NCBI GenBank assembly: GCA_030691265.1
Contig: JAUYET010000047.1
Span: 1-52,696, forward strand
DNA length: 52,696 bases
Direction: 5' to 3'
DNA from: Pseudomonadota bacterium
GTDB lineage: Bacteria > Pseudomonadota > Gammaproteobacteria > Burkholderiales > Thiobacillaceae
Shown: piece after piece, positions 1 to 8,219 of the stretch
Numbering within the stretch: the first letter of the stretch is position 1
Layout: every line of letters begins with the position of its first letter
Position numbers and translations under genes: made by a program
The notes under the pieces: model-generated
Seen by the model: the letters and a program-made list of their open reading frames with translations, nothing else
Database searches by the model: none
What the model was told of the DNA's origin: nothing

Positions 1-1728
1 GTCAGCCTGCGCAACCCCGACTACCTGCAGGTGGACTACCAGTACGACCCGGCCGGCCGGATGCTCACCCGGCTCATGAGTTCCGGCGCGAAGAGCGTCC
101 ACCAATACGACGCCGCCGGCCGGCTGAGCTACCTCGGCCAATATGACGCCGCCGGCGCCCTCATCGCCGACAGCCTCTACACAAGAGACCGCCTCGGCCG
201 CGTCCTCAGCCAGACCGATCTGGGCGCCCCCACCACTTATGCCTACGATGCCCTCTACCGCCTGACCACCGCCGACTATCCCGGCACCACGAATGACGAG
301 CTGTTTACCTATGACAAGGTGGGCAACCGCAAGACCCACACCAAAGGCAGCCTGACGGCGAACGCCAACACGCGCCACTATATTCACGAAGTCATCTGGG
401 ATAGCGACATCTACACCCCCACCAACCGGCTGGCGGCAATCCGCATCGGCAGCACCGGCGGCACGCTGGAATCCAGCTTTACCTTTGACGACGAAGGCAG
501 AATGACCGCCCAGACCGGGCCGAACGCGAAGACCCTCACCTGGGACGCCAAGGGGCGGCTCAAGACACTCACAAAATCCGGTACGGCCGAGACCTACGCC
601 TACGATCCGATGGACTACCGCATCGGCCGCAGCGGCGGGTCATTGGGCAATCTGGATTACTACCTCGAAGGCGAGCACCTGGAATCGACCTATCAGTCCG
701 GCGTCCTGAAAGAGAAATACTTCCGGGGTTCCAGCACCGACGAACTGGTGGCGGGCTACCTCACCGACACCGACGGCAAAACCAAACCCTTCCTCTTCCA
801 CCAGGACAGCCTCACCAGCACCACCCAGGTCTCCGGGCATAACGGCGGCGTGATTCAGAGCACGACCTACGGCGCATTCGGGAATGTGCTGGCCGCCACC
901 GGATCAAGCCCGAACCGGTTGAAGTACACCGGGCGCGAGGACGACGGCACCGGCTGCTACTACTACCGCGCGCGGTATTACTGCCCGGACATCGGCAGGT
1001 TCCCATCCGAAGACCCCCTCGGCTTCGCCGCGGGGGATGTGAATTTCTATGTTTATGTGGGGAATGATGCGGTCAATGCGAATGATCCGAGTGGGTTGGT
1101 GTTGCAAGGTGTTGGGTTGCCAACCACAGGGGGACGAAATCAGACCTTCTTCTTCGATTCGTCGATTGCCAACAATGTCGTGAATTTCGTGCGGGATGCC
1201 CAGGGCGCAGGATACGGGATCAGCGTGACCAGTGACTTCAGGTCGATCAAAGATCAAGCAGAGATTTATAAACAGAACACGGCCAGGGGATTACCCGCTG
1301 CGATACCGGGGACGGGCTACCATGAGACTGGCTTTGCCGTGGACGTGAATGTGGCCCGAGCTGCGACCTTCGGCAAGCTGGACCCGATTGCGCGGGTGGA
1401 ACTTGAGAACATCGCGCTGATGAACAACTTGTCACCTATCGACAAGTCTCGCAGTTCTGGTTTCTTCCCGGGTGTCAAGAGTGGTACGGCTGGCACGATG
1501 GATAACTCGCGGGTCTTTGACCCGGTTCATTTCCAGGCAAATCCGTTGAGCTATGGCTATGGCAGCGTCGCTGAGGCCCGATCTGAAAACCAAGCTGATT
1601 ACCAACAATTGCAAGGTCTGACTTATGGGAACAGCCTGCTTAACAACCAAGGTGGGGCGGCAGGCGGCTTTCTTCTCTATCCCAACAAGTCGAACACCAA
1701 CATGATGCAATCGGTGTACAGGAAATGA
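1..1728 (+). CDS. Rhs/YD-repeat polymorphic toxin, C-terminal part, with M15-type peptidase tip (5' end outside window)
   Basis: The frame is open from base 1, so the gene starts upstream. Numbering from the GTG at 31, residues 1-300 hold YD repeats (YQYDPAGRML, HQYDAAGRL, FTYDKVGNRK). The Rhs-core end follows: YYYRARYY near 310, DPLGF near 328 and DPSGL at 352-356. Everything after that is a different, less GC-rich ~210-residue tip. The tip carries GYHETGFAVDVN with H431 and D438, and DPVHFQ with D497 and H500. This is the HxxGxAxD plus DxxHF zinc-site pattern of M15/VanY/EndoT5-type peptidases, where the last Asp is the catalytic acid. Inference: a contact-delivered effector that cuts peptidoglycan peptides in the periplasm. 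The ATGA overlap with the next gene, which has a signal peptide, supports an effector-immunity pair. The delivery system (T6SS or other) is not visible. Confidence 0.88.
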   Translation, partial: VSLRNPDYLQVDYQYDPAGRMLTRLMSSGAKSVHQYDAAGRLSYLGQYDAAGALIADSLYTRDRLGRVLSQTDLGAPTTYAYDALYRLTTADYPGTTNDELFTYDKVGNRKTHTKGSLTANANTRHYIHEVIWDSDIYTPTNRLAAIRIGSTGGTLESSFTFDDEGRMTAQTGPNAKTLTWDAKGRLKTLTKSGTAETYAYDPMDYRIGRSGGSLGNLDYYLEGEHLESTYQSGVLKEKYFRGSSTDELVAGYLTDTDGKTKPFLFHQDSLTSTTQVSGHNGGVIQSTTYGAFGNVLAATGSSPNRLKYTGREDDGTGCYYYRARYYCPDIGRFPSEDPLGFAAGDVNFYVYVGNDAVNANDPSGLVLQGVGLPTTGGRNQTFFFDSSIANNVVNFVRDAQGAGYGISVTSDFRSIKDQAEIYKQNTARGLPAAIPGTGYHETGFAVDVNVARAATFGKLDPIARVELENIALMNNLSPIDKSRSSGFFPGVKSGTAGTMDNSRVFDPVHFQANPLSYGYGSVAEARSENQADYQQLQGLTYGNSLLNNQGGAAGGFLLYPNKSNTNMMQSVYRK

Positions 1729-2171
1729 AGAAGAAGCTGGTGTGGGTGTTGTACGCCTGCCTGCTGGCCTTGCCCCTCCAGGCATTTGCCGGGCCATGCC
1801 CAGGGAAAAGCAAGGATACGGAGAGGATCTCGGGTCGGATGGCCGTCTTCTATGCGCCTTCACAGGCACAATTTAATTCATTATCCCAAGAGGATCAGGA
1901 GGCCTATACCGAACTGCTCTCTGATTTCTATGAATACACCGGGCGGTTGGGTCGTTTCCTGGATAAGCATGGCATCAAGCACATCTTGACGGGCTCCCGC
2001 TACATTGAGGTCAAGGCTGGTGGGAAGGCCTACTGCTATGACAAGACAAAGCTCGAAGAGGAGCTGGGCGTGCTTCTTTCGGATGGGAAAAAACAGCCCA
2101 AGCTTGTTCAGGGGGCGTTTACCGATTTAGAGATGATGCCCACTGTCGTCGATTACTACTCGCTGAAATAA
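1725..2171 (+). CDS. Secreted candidate immunity protein for the Rhs-M15 toxin
   Basis: 148 residues. The start overlaps the toxin stop (ATGA), implying coupled translation. Residues 1-22 form a clear Sec signal peptide (MKKK, hydrophobic core, AFA cleavage site before GPCPG), so the mature protein is periplasmic or lipid-free secreted. That is the compartment where a peptidoglycan peptidase would act. I do not recognise the family. The mature part is mixed alpha/beta in appearance, with two Cys (C25 in GPCPGK and one near residue 104 in AYCYDK) that could form a disulphide. The immunity role is inferred from position, overlap and export only. Base composition is less GC-rich than the Rhs core, like the toxin tip. 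Confidence 0.7.
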   Translation: MKKKLVWVLYACLLALPLQAFAGPCPGKSKDTERISGRMAVFYAPSQAQFNSLSQEDQEAYTELLSDFYEYTGRLGRFLDKHGIKHILTGSRYIEVKAGGKAYCYDKTKLEEELGVLLSDGKKQPKLVQGAFTDLEMMPTVVDYYSLK

Positions 2172-2436
2172 CCCCGATTAGCCCGCGTAGGGCGGTGTCC
2201 CGTCCACGTGTCCGCAAAGCATTTCCGACTTCCAGCGCACTGGATTTTCTTGCTGTTTAACCACCCCGTAATTCCCCTGTTATCTCGTCTTCATTGAATC
2301 CGCTTCGTCCTTTCGTATTTACGTCATCCAGTCGTCAACTCATAGCCGTTTTCGCCACCTGTCCCGCACTTGGCCGAGCGCCACCCCGGACAGTTTTTGT
2401 CTGTCCGCATATGCGTATTACCTGCTGCGCGCCGCT
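2172..2436. other. Intergenic stretch, possible left end of the transposase unit
   Basis: No gene seen. A 13-base word CGCCACCTGTCCC at about 2351-2363 recurs inverted, with one mismatch, on the other side of the transposase at about 3440-3452. These two may be terminal inverted repeats of an insertion sequence of about 1.1 kb. No flanking target duplication was recognised. Confidence 0.3.
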
Positions 2437-3330
2437 TTACCGTCGCAGGTAGTAACCCTGTAAAAGACCCTCCCACGCCTCGAACCAGTATTCCGTCTTG
2501 ATCGGCCTGGCGTATGGATCGACCTGCGTCCACGCTTCCGCAGGTGTCCAGCCTTGCAAATGCTGATGCGGCCGGATGTGGTTGTAGAAGAACCTGAATT
2601 CGCCGAGCGAATGATTCAACGCCTCGAAACCCGCCACTTCCCACTGATCGAGCTTCTGCTTCAACGTCCCGAACAATCTTTCGATGCGCCCGTTCTGCCA
2701 CGGGCAACCCGGATCGCTGCGTTGCTGGCGGATACCCGCCAGCAACAGCACGGCGCGGAACACCCGGCTGGTGAAACAGCTTTCATTGTCGGTGCGCAGC
2801 GCGCGTGGCTTGCCGTAATGCCCAATTGCCAGAAACAGATGACCGAGCAGCGTCCACGAACACTTGTTCGGCAATGCCGCCAGCGTCAGCAAGCCCCGAC
2901 TGCCATGATCGAGTAACCCCAGAATCATGTGCAGCTTGCCTTGGGTATCCGATTTGCCCGTCAAATCCAGCCCCCATACCAGATTGCGCGGCAGCGTCGG
3001 CGGCACACGATGTTTGATCCGACGACGGACGACCTCAATCTCGTGGCGATGCTTGCGCATCGTGTCCGCCACGAACGACTTGCCCACCGTTATCTTGCGG
3101 CTGACGGCGTAGCGTCGATTAAAGATCAGAGCAAGGGTGCGGCATCCAGCATCGGGTATCAAAGCTTTGAGTCGGATGATTTCGTTTGTAACCCAAGGTG
3201 GTTTGGCCTGCGTCCGGCAGTAAACGGATTCGCCTGAATGCCGCCGACCGTGCCGACCACGCGGGCTTTGAAAGCTGTGCGCGAACCACGCTTTGACTTG
3301 AATCCAGAGCCACGCCAGTAATATCAACAT
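2437..3330 (-). CDS. DDE/integrase-core transposase (IS481/IS3-like)
   Basis: About 297 residues from ATG at 3330; an upstream GTG at 3381 in the same frame would add 17 residues. The rve-type catalytic core is visible in order: D in VWGLDLTGKSD, D in ALRTDNESCF, and E in NGRIERLFGTLK, followed by a tail typical of integrase-core transposases (FYNHIRPHQHLQGWTPAEAW). The N-terminal part has a basic region with VTNEIIRLKALIPDAGCRTLALIFNRR-like helix-turn-helix character. No accessory ATPase gene accompanies it. The reading frame is intact, so it could be functional, but the element ends are uncertain. The flank just upstream contains two tandem copies of a GGTGGxGGGTTTG..CTGGAA-like word at about 3425-3467, of the kind seen at IS21-family ends. 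This may be a relic of a second element. Confidence 0.8.
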   Translation of the reverse strand: MLILLAWLWIQVKAWFAHSFQSPRGRHGRRHSGESVYCRTQAKPPWVTNEIIRLKALIPDAGCRTLALIFNRRYAVSRKITVGKSFVADTMRKHRHEIEVVRRRIKHRVPPTLPRNLVWGLDLTGKSDTQGKLHMILGLLDHGSRGLLTLAALPNKCSWTLLGHLFLAIGHYGKPRALRTDNESCFTSRVFRAVLLLAGIRQQRSDPGCPWQNGRIERLFGTLKQKLDQWEVAGFEALNHSLGEFRFFYNHIRPHQHLQGWTPAEAWTQVDPYARPIKTEYWFEAWEGLLQGYYLRR

Positions 3331-3619
3331 CACGTTCGCACCCGCTGCAAATCCCTGGAGCCTGGCACCGCTGCATGACACTCAATCTGTCACGCACAAG
3401 ACTCAGAACCCAACCCGCTCAGGCGGTGGGTTTGAACCGGAACAGGTGGCGGGTTTGGACTGGAATACGCATCGTCGGCTGCAAATCCGGCAAAAACCGG
3501 CCTTGTCGGGGCTGATTTTCGCTATCGACGACCAAAGTCCGACAGGCTGCTATCCGATGCTTGCTGTCCAATTTTGTGAAACACCGGCCGGTTCAACAGT
3601 TCGCCCCTTACCGGCGTTT

Positions 3620-6352
3620 TCACAGCACAGACTGCCGCTTCGAAAAACCGCGCAGCGCCAGCTTTCGACCTTCTTCCAGCCCCAGCACGCTGGCGGCGAC
3701 GGCAGTGGCCAGCAGCCAGTCCGCCAGGCTCAAATCCACGGTGTGGAAGATGGCCTGGGCCGGCCCCCAATGCACGGCCACAACCTGCAACACGAGAACG
3801 GCGACCAGGGCCAGCCAGAGTTTTCCGTTACTGAATAATTGGCGGTTGAAGGCGCTGCCGGTCTCATTGCGGGCGTTCATCGCATTGAAAAACTGGAACA
3901 GCACGAAGGTGGTGAAGGCCAGCGTCGCCGCGCGGCCCCCATCGACTACCGCAGCCGCCTCAGCGGCCTGCAATGCCCACCAGAACACGGCCAGAGTACC
4001 CACCGCCATGGTCAGACCGTACTGAACCAGCCGGGTGATCCGCGCCCCGGACAGGATGGCCCGGCCAGGCGCTCGCGGGGCCGCGTCCATGACTCCCGCG
4101 CGCGGCGGGTCCACGCCCAGGGCGATGGCGGGCGGGCCGTCCATGATGATGTTGATCCACAAAATCTGGATCGCGGTGAACGGCGCCGGCAGGCCCGCGA
4201 AGGTGGCGGTGGAGACGGTGAGGATGGCGCCGTTGTTGGTGGAGAGCTGGAAGCGCACGAATTTGACGATGTTCTCGAAGATGGTGCGGCCTTCGCGCAC
4301 CGCCCGCACGATGGTGGCGAAGTTGTCGTCGGCGAGCACCATTGCCGCCGCCTCGCGCGTCACCTCGGTGCCGGTGATGCCCATCGCTACGCCAATGTCG
4401 GCGGTCTTCAGCGCCGGCGCATCGTTGACGCCGTCGCCGGTCATCGCCACCACGTGGCCAATTTCCTTCAGCGCGGCGACGATCTTGACCTTGTGCTCGG
4501 GGGCGACGCGGGCGAACACGGCGACCCGTTCGATCGTCGCCGCGAGTTCGTGCGCGCTCACAGCGTCCAGCTCGGCGCCGGTCATCACCTCGCCATGCAA
4601 CCCCAGCTCGCGAGCGATGGCGGTCGCGGTGATCTTGTGATCGCCGGTGATCATCTTGACCTGAATGCCGGCGTGGCGGCACAGCGCGATGGCCGCCTTC
4701 GCCTCGGGCCGGGGCGGGTCCTGGATGCCGGCCAGACCCTGAAAATCGAGGTCAGCCACCCAAGCGAACAAATCGCCGCCGGGGTCGAAGTCGCGCGCCG
4801 GGATGGCCTTCGAAGCCACCGCCAGGACGCGGAAGGCGCGCGCGGCGAGACGCTCGTTTTCCGCCAGCAGCATTTCGCGCGCGGCAGCGTCGAGGCTGGC
4901 CTCGCCGTCCGGCCCCGCCCAGCGGCTGGAGTGCGCCAGCAGCACATCGGGCGCGCCTTTGACCAGCAACAGCACGCGCTCACCTTCATGGTGAAAAGTG
5001 GCCATGAACTTGTGCGCGGAATCGAACGGAATCTCGGCAATGCGCGGACGCTGCTCCAGGGCTGCCTCCGGCTCGATGCCGCCCTTGGCGGCCAGCGCCA
5101 GCAGCGCGCCTTCGGTGGGGTCGCCGATGAGCTTGCCATCGGCAATGCGGCTTTCGCTGCACAGCGCCATGGGCAGGAGGAAGGCGGCAAGATCGGGCGC
5201 GGAGTTGAACGCAACATCGGCGTCTTCGGAAGTGATCTCCCCCTTCGCCAGATAACCTTCGCCGGAAACCCGGAAACGCCGCCCGCGATAAAACAGCGCC
5301 CGCGCGGTCATCTGGTTGAGCGTCAGTGTGCCGGTCTTGTCCGAGCAGATCACGGTGGTGCTGCCCAGGGTCTCGACGGCGGCGAGTTTCTTGACGATGG
5401 CCTTTTGCTGGGCCATGCGATACATGCCCACCGCCAGCGTCACCGTCACCACTGCCGGCAATCCCTCGGGGATGGCTGCCACCGCCAGCGCCACGGCGTT
5501 GAGGATGGCCTTGACCACATCCTGGCCATAACCGATGCCGACCGCGAGGATGACGGCGATAACCGCTGCGGCGATGGCGGCCAGACGTTTGCCGACGCGA
5601 TCCATCTCCTTCTGCAAGGGCGTCTCGCCTTCTTCTGCTGCATCCAGCATGGCGGCCAGACGCCCCATCTCGGTGTTCATGCCGGTGGCGGTGACCAGCA
5701 TTTCGGCGCGGCCGCGGGTGACGGTGGTGTTCATGAAGCCCATGTTCACCCGCTCGGCCAGCGGCACTTCGGTTGCCATCGACTCCGCGGCGACAGGCTC
5801 GGTGTGCTTGCCCACCGAGAGGGATTCGCCGGTCAACGCCGCCTCGTCCACCTCGACGTTGTGCGCAGCGAGAAAGCGGCCATCGGCGGGGATGCGGTCG
5901 CCCGCTTCCAGTAGCACCAGGTCGCCCATTACCAGTGCGTCCACCTCCACTTCGAGCATCTGGCCGTCGCGCCGTATCCGCGCCCGGCGCGCCAGCATGC
6001 CCTTGAGTGCGGCCAGGGTCTTCTCGGCGCGGTATTCCTGGTGAAAGCCCAGGCTGGCGTTGAACACCACCACGATCAGGATCACCACCGCATCCTTCAG
6101 GTCGCCGATCGCCCAGGCGAGCATCGCCGCGCCGATCAGGACAAAGGTGAGCACGCTCCTGAACTGGTCGAGGAATTTCAGCCAGACCGGACGCGGCGGC
6201 TTTTCAGTCAGACGGTTGGGGCCATGCAGCGCCAGGCGGCGGCTGGCATCCTCGGCGGACAGCCCCTGCGCCGGATCGGCTTTTAGTTCGGAACAGGCTT
6301 GCTCGACAGTTTGCGTATGCCAGGGAACGGAAGGGGGTTCAAGCAGGGCCAT
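3620..6352 (-). CDS. P2-type cation-transporting ATPase (Ca2+-ATPase-like)
   Basis: 910 residues, full length for the family. The cation ATPase N-terminal domain (HTQTVEQACSEL) leads into TGES at 174-177 (actuator), PEGLP at 295-299 in M4, the phosphorylation motif SDKTGTLT with D338, and TGDGVNDAP near 638-646 (hinge). The P2A-type M4 PEGLP motif points to Ca2+ or Mn2+ transport rather than heavy metals. In M5 the stretch STNNGAIL keeps the SERCA-type Asn but has Ala where SERCA has the site-I Glu. In M6, NIIMDG keeps Asn and Asp. That pattern suggests a single-site SPCA/PMR1-like pump (inference from memory of the alignments). The protein lies in the inner membrane with about ten TM segments. 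It is last in a leftward cluster behind an AI-2E permease and a possible tiny membrane peptide ending 10 bp upstream. The long open frame on the opposite strand here is a GC-rich shadow. Confidence 0.9.
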   Translation of the reverse strand: MALLEPPSVPWHTQTVEQACSELKADPAQGLSAEDASRRLALHGPNRLTEKPPRPVWLKFLDQFRSVLTFVLIGAAMLAWAIGDLKDAVVILIVVVFNASLGFHQEYRAEKTLAALKGMLARRARIRRDGQMLEVEVDALVMGDLVLLEAGDRIPADGRFLAAHNVEVDEAALTGESLSVGKHTEPVAAESMATEVPLAERVNMGFMNTTVTRGRAEMLVTATGMNTEMGRLAAMLDAAEEGETPLQKEMDRVGKRLAAIAAAVIAVILAVGIGYGQDVVKAILNAVALAVAAIPEGLPAVVTVTLAVGMYRMAQQKAIVKKLAAVETLGSTTVICSDKTGTLTLNQMTARALFYRGRRFRVSGEGYLAKGEITSEDADVAFNSAPDLAAFLLPMALCSESRIADGKLIGDPTEGALLALAAKGGIEPEAALEQRPRIAEIPFDSAHKFMATFHHEGERVLLLVKGAPDVLLAHSSRWAGPDGEASLDAAAREMLLAENERLAARAFRVLAVASKAIPARDFDPGGDLFAWVADLDFQGLAGIQDPPRPEAKAAIALCRHAGIQVKMITGDHKITATAIARELGLHGEVMTGAELDAVSAHELAATIERVAVFARVAPEHKVKIVAALKEIGHVVAMTGDGVNDAPALKTADIGVAMGITGTEVTREAAAMVLADDNFATIVRAVREGRTIFENIVKFVRFQLSTNNGAILTVSTATFAGLPAPFTAIQILWINIIMDGPPAIALGVDPPRAGVMDAAPRAPGRAILSGARITRLVQYGLTMAVGTLAVFWWALQAAEAAAVVDGGRAATLAFTTFVLFQFFNAMNARNETGSAFNRQLFSNGKLWLALVAVLVLQVVAVHWGPAQAIFHTVDLSLADWLLATAVAASVLGLEEGRKLALRGFSKRQSVL

Positions 6353-6362
6353 GGTTCCGTTC

Positions 6363-6443
6363 TCAAAGGGCCAGCGTCGCTGTCACGAAGGCGGCCAGCG
6401 GAATGGCGGCGAGCAGGGCGAGGAGATCGGTCGTGGCGATCAT
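6363..6443 (-). CDS. Possible 26-residue hydrophobic membrane peptide
   Basis: ATG at 6443 to TGA at 6363, reading MIATTDLLALLAAIPLAAFV then TATLAL. It is one uncharged helix long enough to span a membrane. It starts 5 bp after the stop of the AI-2E permease gene and ends 10 bp before the ATPase start, so it exactly fills an otherwise unexplained 96-bp gap inside the operon. By position and size it recalls KdpF, the small subunit stabilising the Kdp P-type ATPase, but no sequence identity to KdpF is claimed. No strong Shine-Dalgarno was found, so expression may depend on coupling. It could be a chance frame. Confidence 0.35.
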   Translation of the reverse strand: MIATTDLLALLAAIPLAAFVTATLAL

Positions 6444-6448
6444 GTCGC

Positions 6449-7510
6449 TCACCCCGCGCTATCAGCCACATCCAGATGCGCGGTCCATTCGCGCCAGATC
6501 GCCCAGGCCACGGCCAGGACGATGGGGCCGGTGAACAGGCCGACCAGGCCGAAGGCCAGAATGCCGCCGAGCACGCCAAACAGCACCAGCAGGAAGGGAA
6601 TCGCGCTGACGCTGCTGATGAACAGCGGGCGCAAGACGTTGTCGATCTGGCTGACCACCGCCGCGCCCCAGATCCAGACGCCGATGGCGGCGCCGGTTTC
6701 GCCCTGGAACAACAACCAGGCGCCGGCGCAGCCCCAGGCCAGCGGCGTACCGAAGGGAATCAGCGCGAACAGGGCGGTGATCACGCCTAGCGTGACCGGC
6801 GAGCCCAGCCCCGCCACCCAGTAGCCGACGCCGGCAAATGCACCCTGCACCAGCGCGGTGAGCAAGACGCCATAGACCACGGCGCGTGTGGTGGAGCCGG
6901 CAGCGGCGAGATAAGCGTGCGCGTTATCGCCGATGAAACGGGCCAGGACATGGCGCAGTTCCGTCACCATGCGGGCGCCGTCGCGGTAGAAGAAAAACAG
7001 GATCACCAGCACCAGGATCAGTTTCACCAGATTGCGCCCTACCCCGCCCGCCAACGTGGCCGCATCTGTCGCATGCGCCAGAATCCAGGCCTTGAAGGAA
7101 TCGATCACACCTTGCGGGTCTGAAACCAGCAGTTCGCGCTGTTCGAGCAGCCAATCGCCCAGCCAGGGCAGGCTCGACAGCCACTCCGGCACCACCGGCG
7201 GATGCGTCATGAAAACCTGCAAACCACGATAGACCGCGCCCACTTCCTGCTGTGCGAGCCAGGCCAGCCAAAGCAACGGCGCGAACATCGTCAACGCCGC
7301 CAGCACCGTCGCCAGGCTGGCAGCCAGCGTATCGCGCGCACCGCAACGCGCGCGTATCCACTGCGCCACTGGCCAGGAGGCGTAAGCCAGCACGCCCGCC
7401 CAGGCCAGCGGCGCCAGAAACGGCGTCAACACCCATGCCGCCAGTACGCACAGGCCGGTCAAGGCCAGCAAGGGCGCCAAACGACGGCTGAGCGGCGAGG
7501 CCGATGACAC
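6449..7510 (-). CDS. AI-2E family (PerM/YdiK-like) membrane permease
   Basis: 353 residues, typical family length. Hydrophobic blocks lie at both ends, about eight TM segments in all. The central extracytoplasmic part (LSSLPWLGDWLLEQRELLVSDPQGVIDSF) and the C-terminal pattern GxxIGVWIWGAAVVSQIDNVLRPLFISSVSAIPFL..LGGILAFGLVGLFTGPIVLAV are hallmarks of the family. Members export small molecules or act as antiporters; the substrate here is unknown. The start is 5 bp after the stop of the YqhA-like gene, giving a tight operon that continues to the P-type ATPase. Confidence 0.88.
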   Translation of the reverse strand: MSSASPLSRRLAPLLALTGLCVLAAWVLTPFLAPLAWAGVLAYASWPVAQWIRARCGARDTLAASLATVLAALTMFAPLLWLAWLAQQEVGAVYRGLQVFMTHPPVVPEWLSSLPWLGDWLLEQRELLVSDPQGVIDSFKAWILAHATDAATLAGGVGRNLVKLILVLVILFFFYRDGARMVTELRHVLARFIGDNAHAYLAAAGSTTRAVVYGVLLTALVQGAFAGVGYWVAGLGSPVTLGVITALFALIPFGTPLAWGCAGAWLLFQGETGAAIGVWIWGAAVVSQIDNVLRPLFISSVSAIPFLLVLFGVLGGILAFGLVGLFTGPIVLAVAWAIWREWTAHLDVADSAG

Positions 7511-7515
7511 TGGGT

Positions 7516-8058
7516 TTATTCCTTGGCGTCCCCGTGTGCATCAGGCGCCGGGCCGTGGCTGCCGCCACCGGAAATGCGGTCCATCAACGCGAACATCACG
7601 CCGGAGAACACCAGCGTCAGATGGATGATCACCACCCACATCAACTCGTGCTCGTTGTGCTCCCGCACGTTGACGAAGTACTTGAGCAGTTCGATACCGG
7701 AAATGGCGACGATGGAGCCGATCAGTTTGAGTTTGAGGTCGGAAAAGCTGACATGGCCCATCCAGTCCGGCCGATCTTCGTGGCCGCCGGTATCGATCTT
7801 GGAGATGAAGTTCTCATAGCCGGCGAAGATGATGATCAACAGCAGATTGGCGACCAGGGTGATATCGACCAGGGTCAGGATGGCGATCATTGCATCGCCG
7901 CTGCTGCCTTCGAATACCACCGACACGGAAGCGATGAAGGCTTTGGCGAATTTCACCAATAACAAACCGATGCCGGCTATCAGCCCGAGATAGAACGGCG
8001 CCAGCAACCAGCGACTGCCAAAGATGAATATTTCAAGACTGTGTTCGACGCGTTTCAT
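7516..8058 (-). CDS. YqhA / UPF0114 family inner-membrane protein
   Basis: 180 residues. It starts MKRVEHSLEIFIFGSRWLLAP, the characteristic opening of the YqhA (TIGR00645) family, and has four hydrophobic segments with the conserved central SFSDLKLKLIGSIVAISGIELL block. Function is unknown in the family. The C-terminus is a short Gly/His-rich tail. First gene of the leftward cluster YqhA - AI-2E permease - (small peptide) - P-type ATPase. The region upstream of the start (8059-8219) holds a CACTA-N4-TAGTG palindrome. Confidence 0.85.
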   Translation of the reverse strand: MKRVEHSLEIFIFGSRWLLAPFYLGLIAGIGLLLVKFAKAFIASVSVVFEGSSGDAMIAILTLVDITLVANLLLIIIFAGYENFISKIDTGGHEDRPDWMGHVSFSDLKLKLIGSIVAISGIELLKYFVNVREHNEHELMWVVIIHLTLVFSGVMFALMDRISGGGSHGPAPDAHGDAKE

Positions 8059-8129
8059 GGATTTCCTATAAGCAGGGTGAAAAAAATGGTGGAGGGTCTA
8101 GTGCGTGCTTATCGGATTTTCACACCCAC

Positions 8130-8145
8130 CCACTAGACGTAGTGG
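8130..8145. promoter_or_regulatory. CCACTA-N4-TAGTGG palindrome, NrdR-box-like
   Basis: Perfect 6-bp dyad with a 4-bp spacer (CCACTAGACGTAGTGG), 72 bp upstream of the yqhA-like start. It has the same shape as the box found at the nrdA promoter. There is only one clear copy and no partner 31 bp away, so an NrdR role is uncertain. Confidence 0.3.
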
Positions 8146-8169
8146 CTCGTGATTTCGCGGCATGGCGCC

Positions 8170-8199
8170 GTAGGTTGGGCAAAGCGAAGCGTGCCCAAC
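8170..8199. repeat. R2 repeat, single arm
   Basis: 30-bp word beginning GTAGGTTGGGCAAAGCGAAG and ending CGTGCCCAAC; its TTGGGCA/TGCCCAA halves can pair. The same word occurs at 13885, 13930 (inverted), 35141, 39711 and 39757 (inverted). It lies between yqhA and yceI. Confidence 0.85.
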
Positions 8200-8219
8200 G
8201 AAACCGACGCGGTCACTTG

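Noticed and set aside
3839-5914. A 691-codon open frame on the plus strand opposite the P-type ATPase
   Set aside because: It mirrors ATPase codon bias, has low-complexity His/Gly/Arg-rich composition and no recognisable domain.
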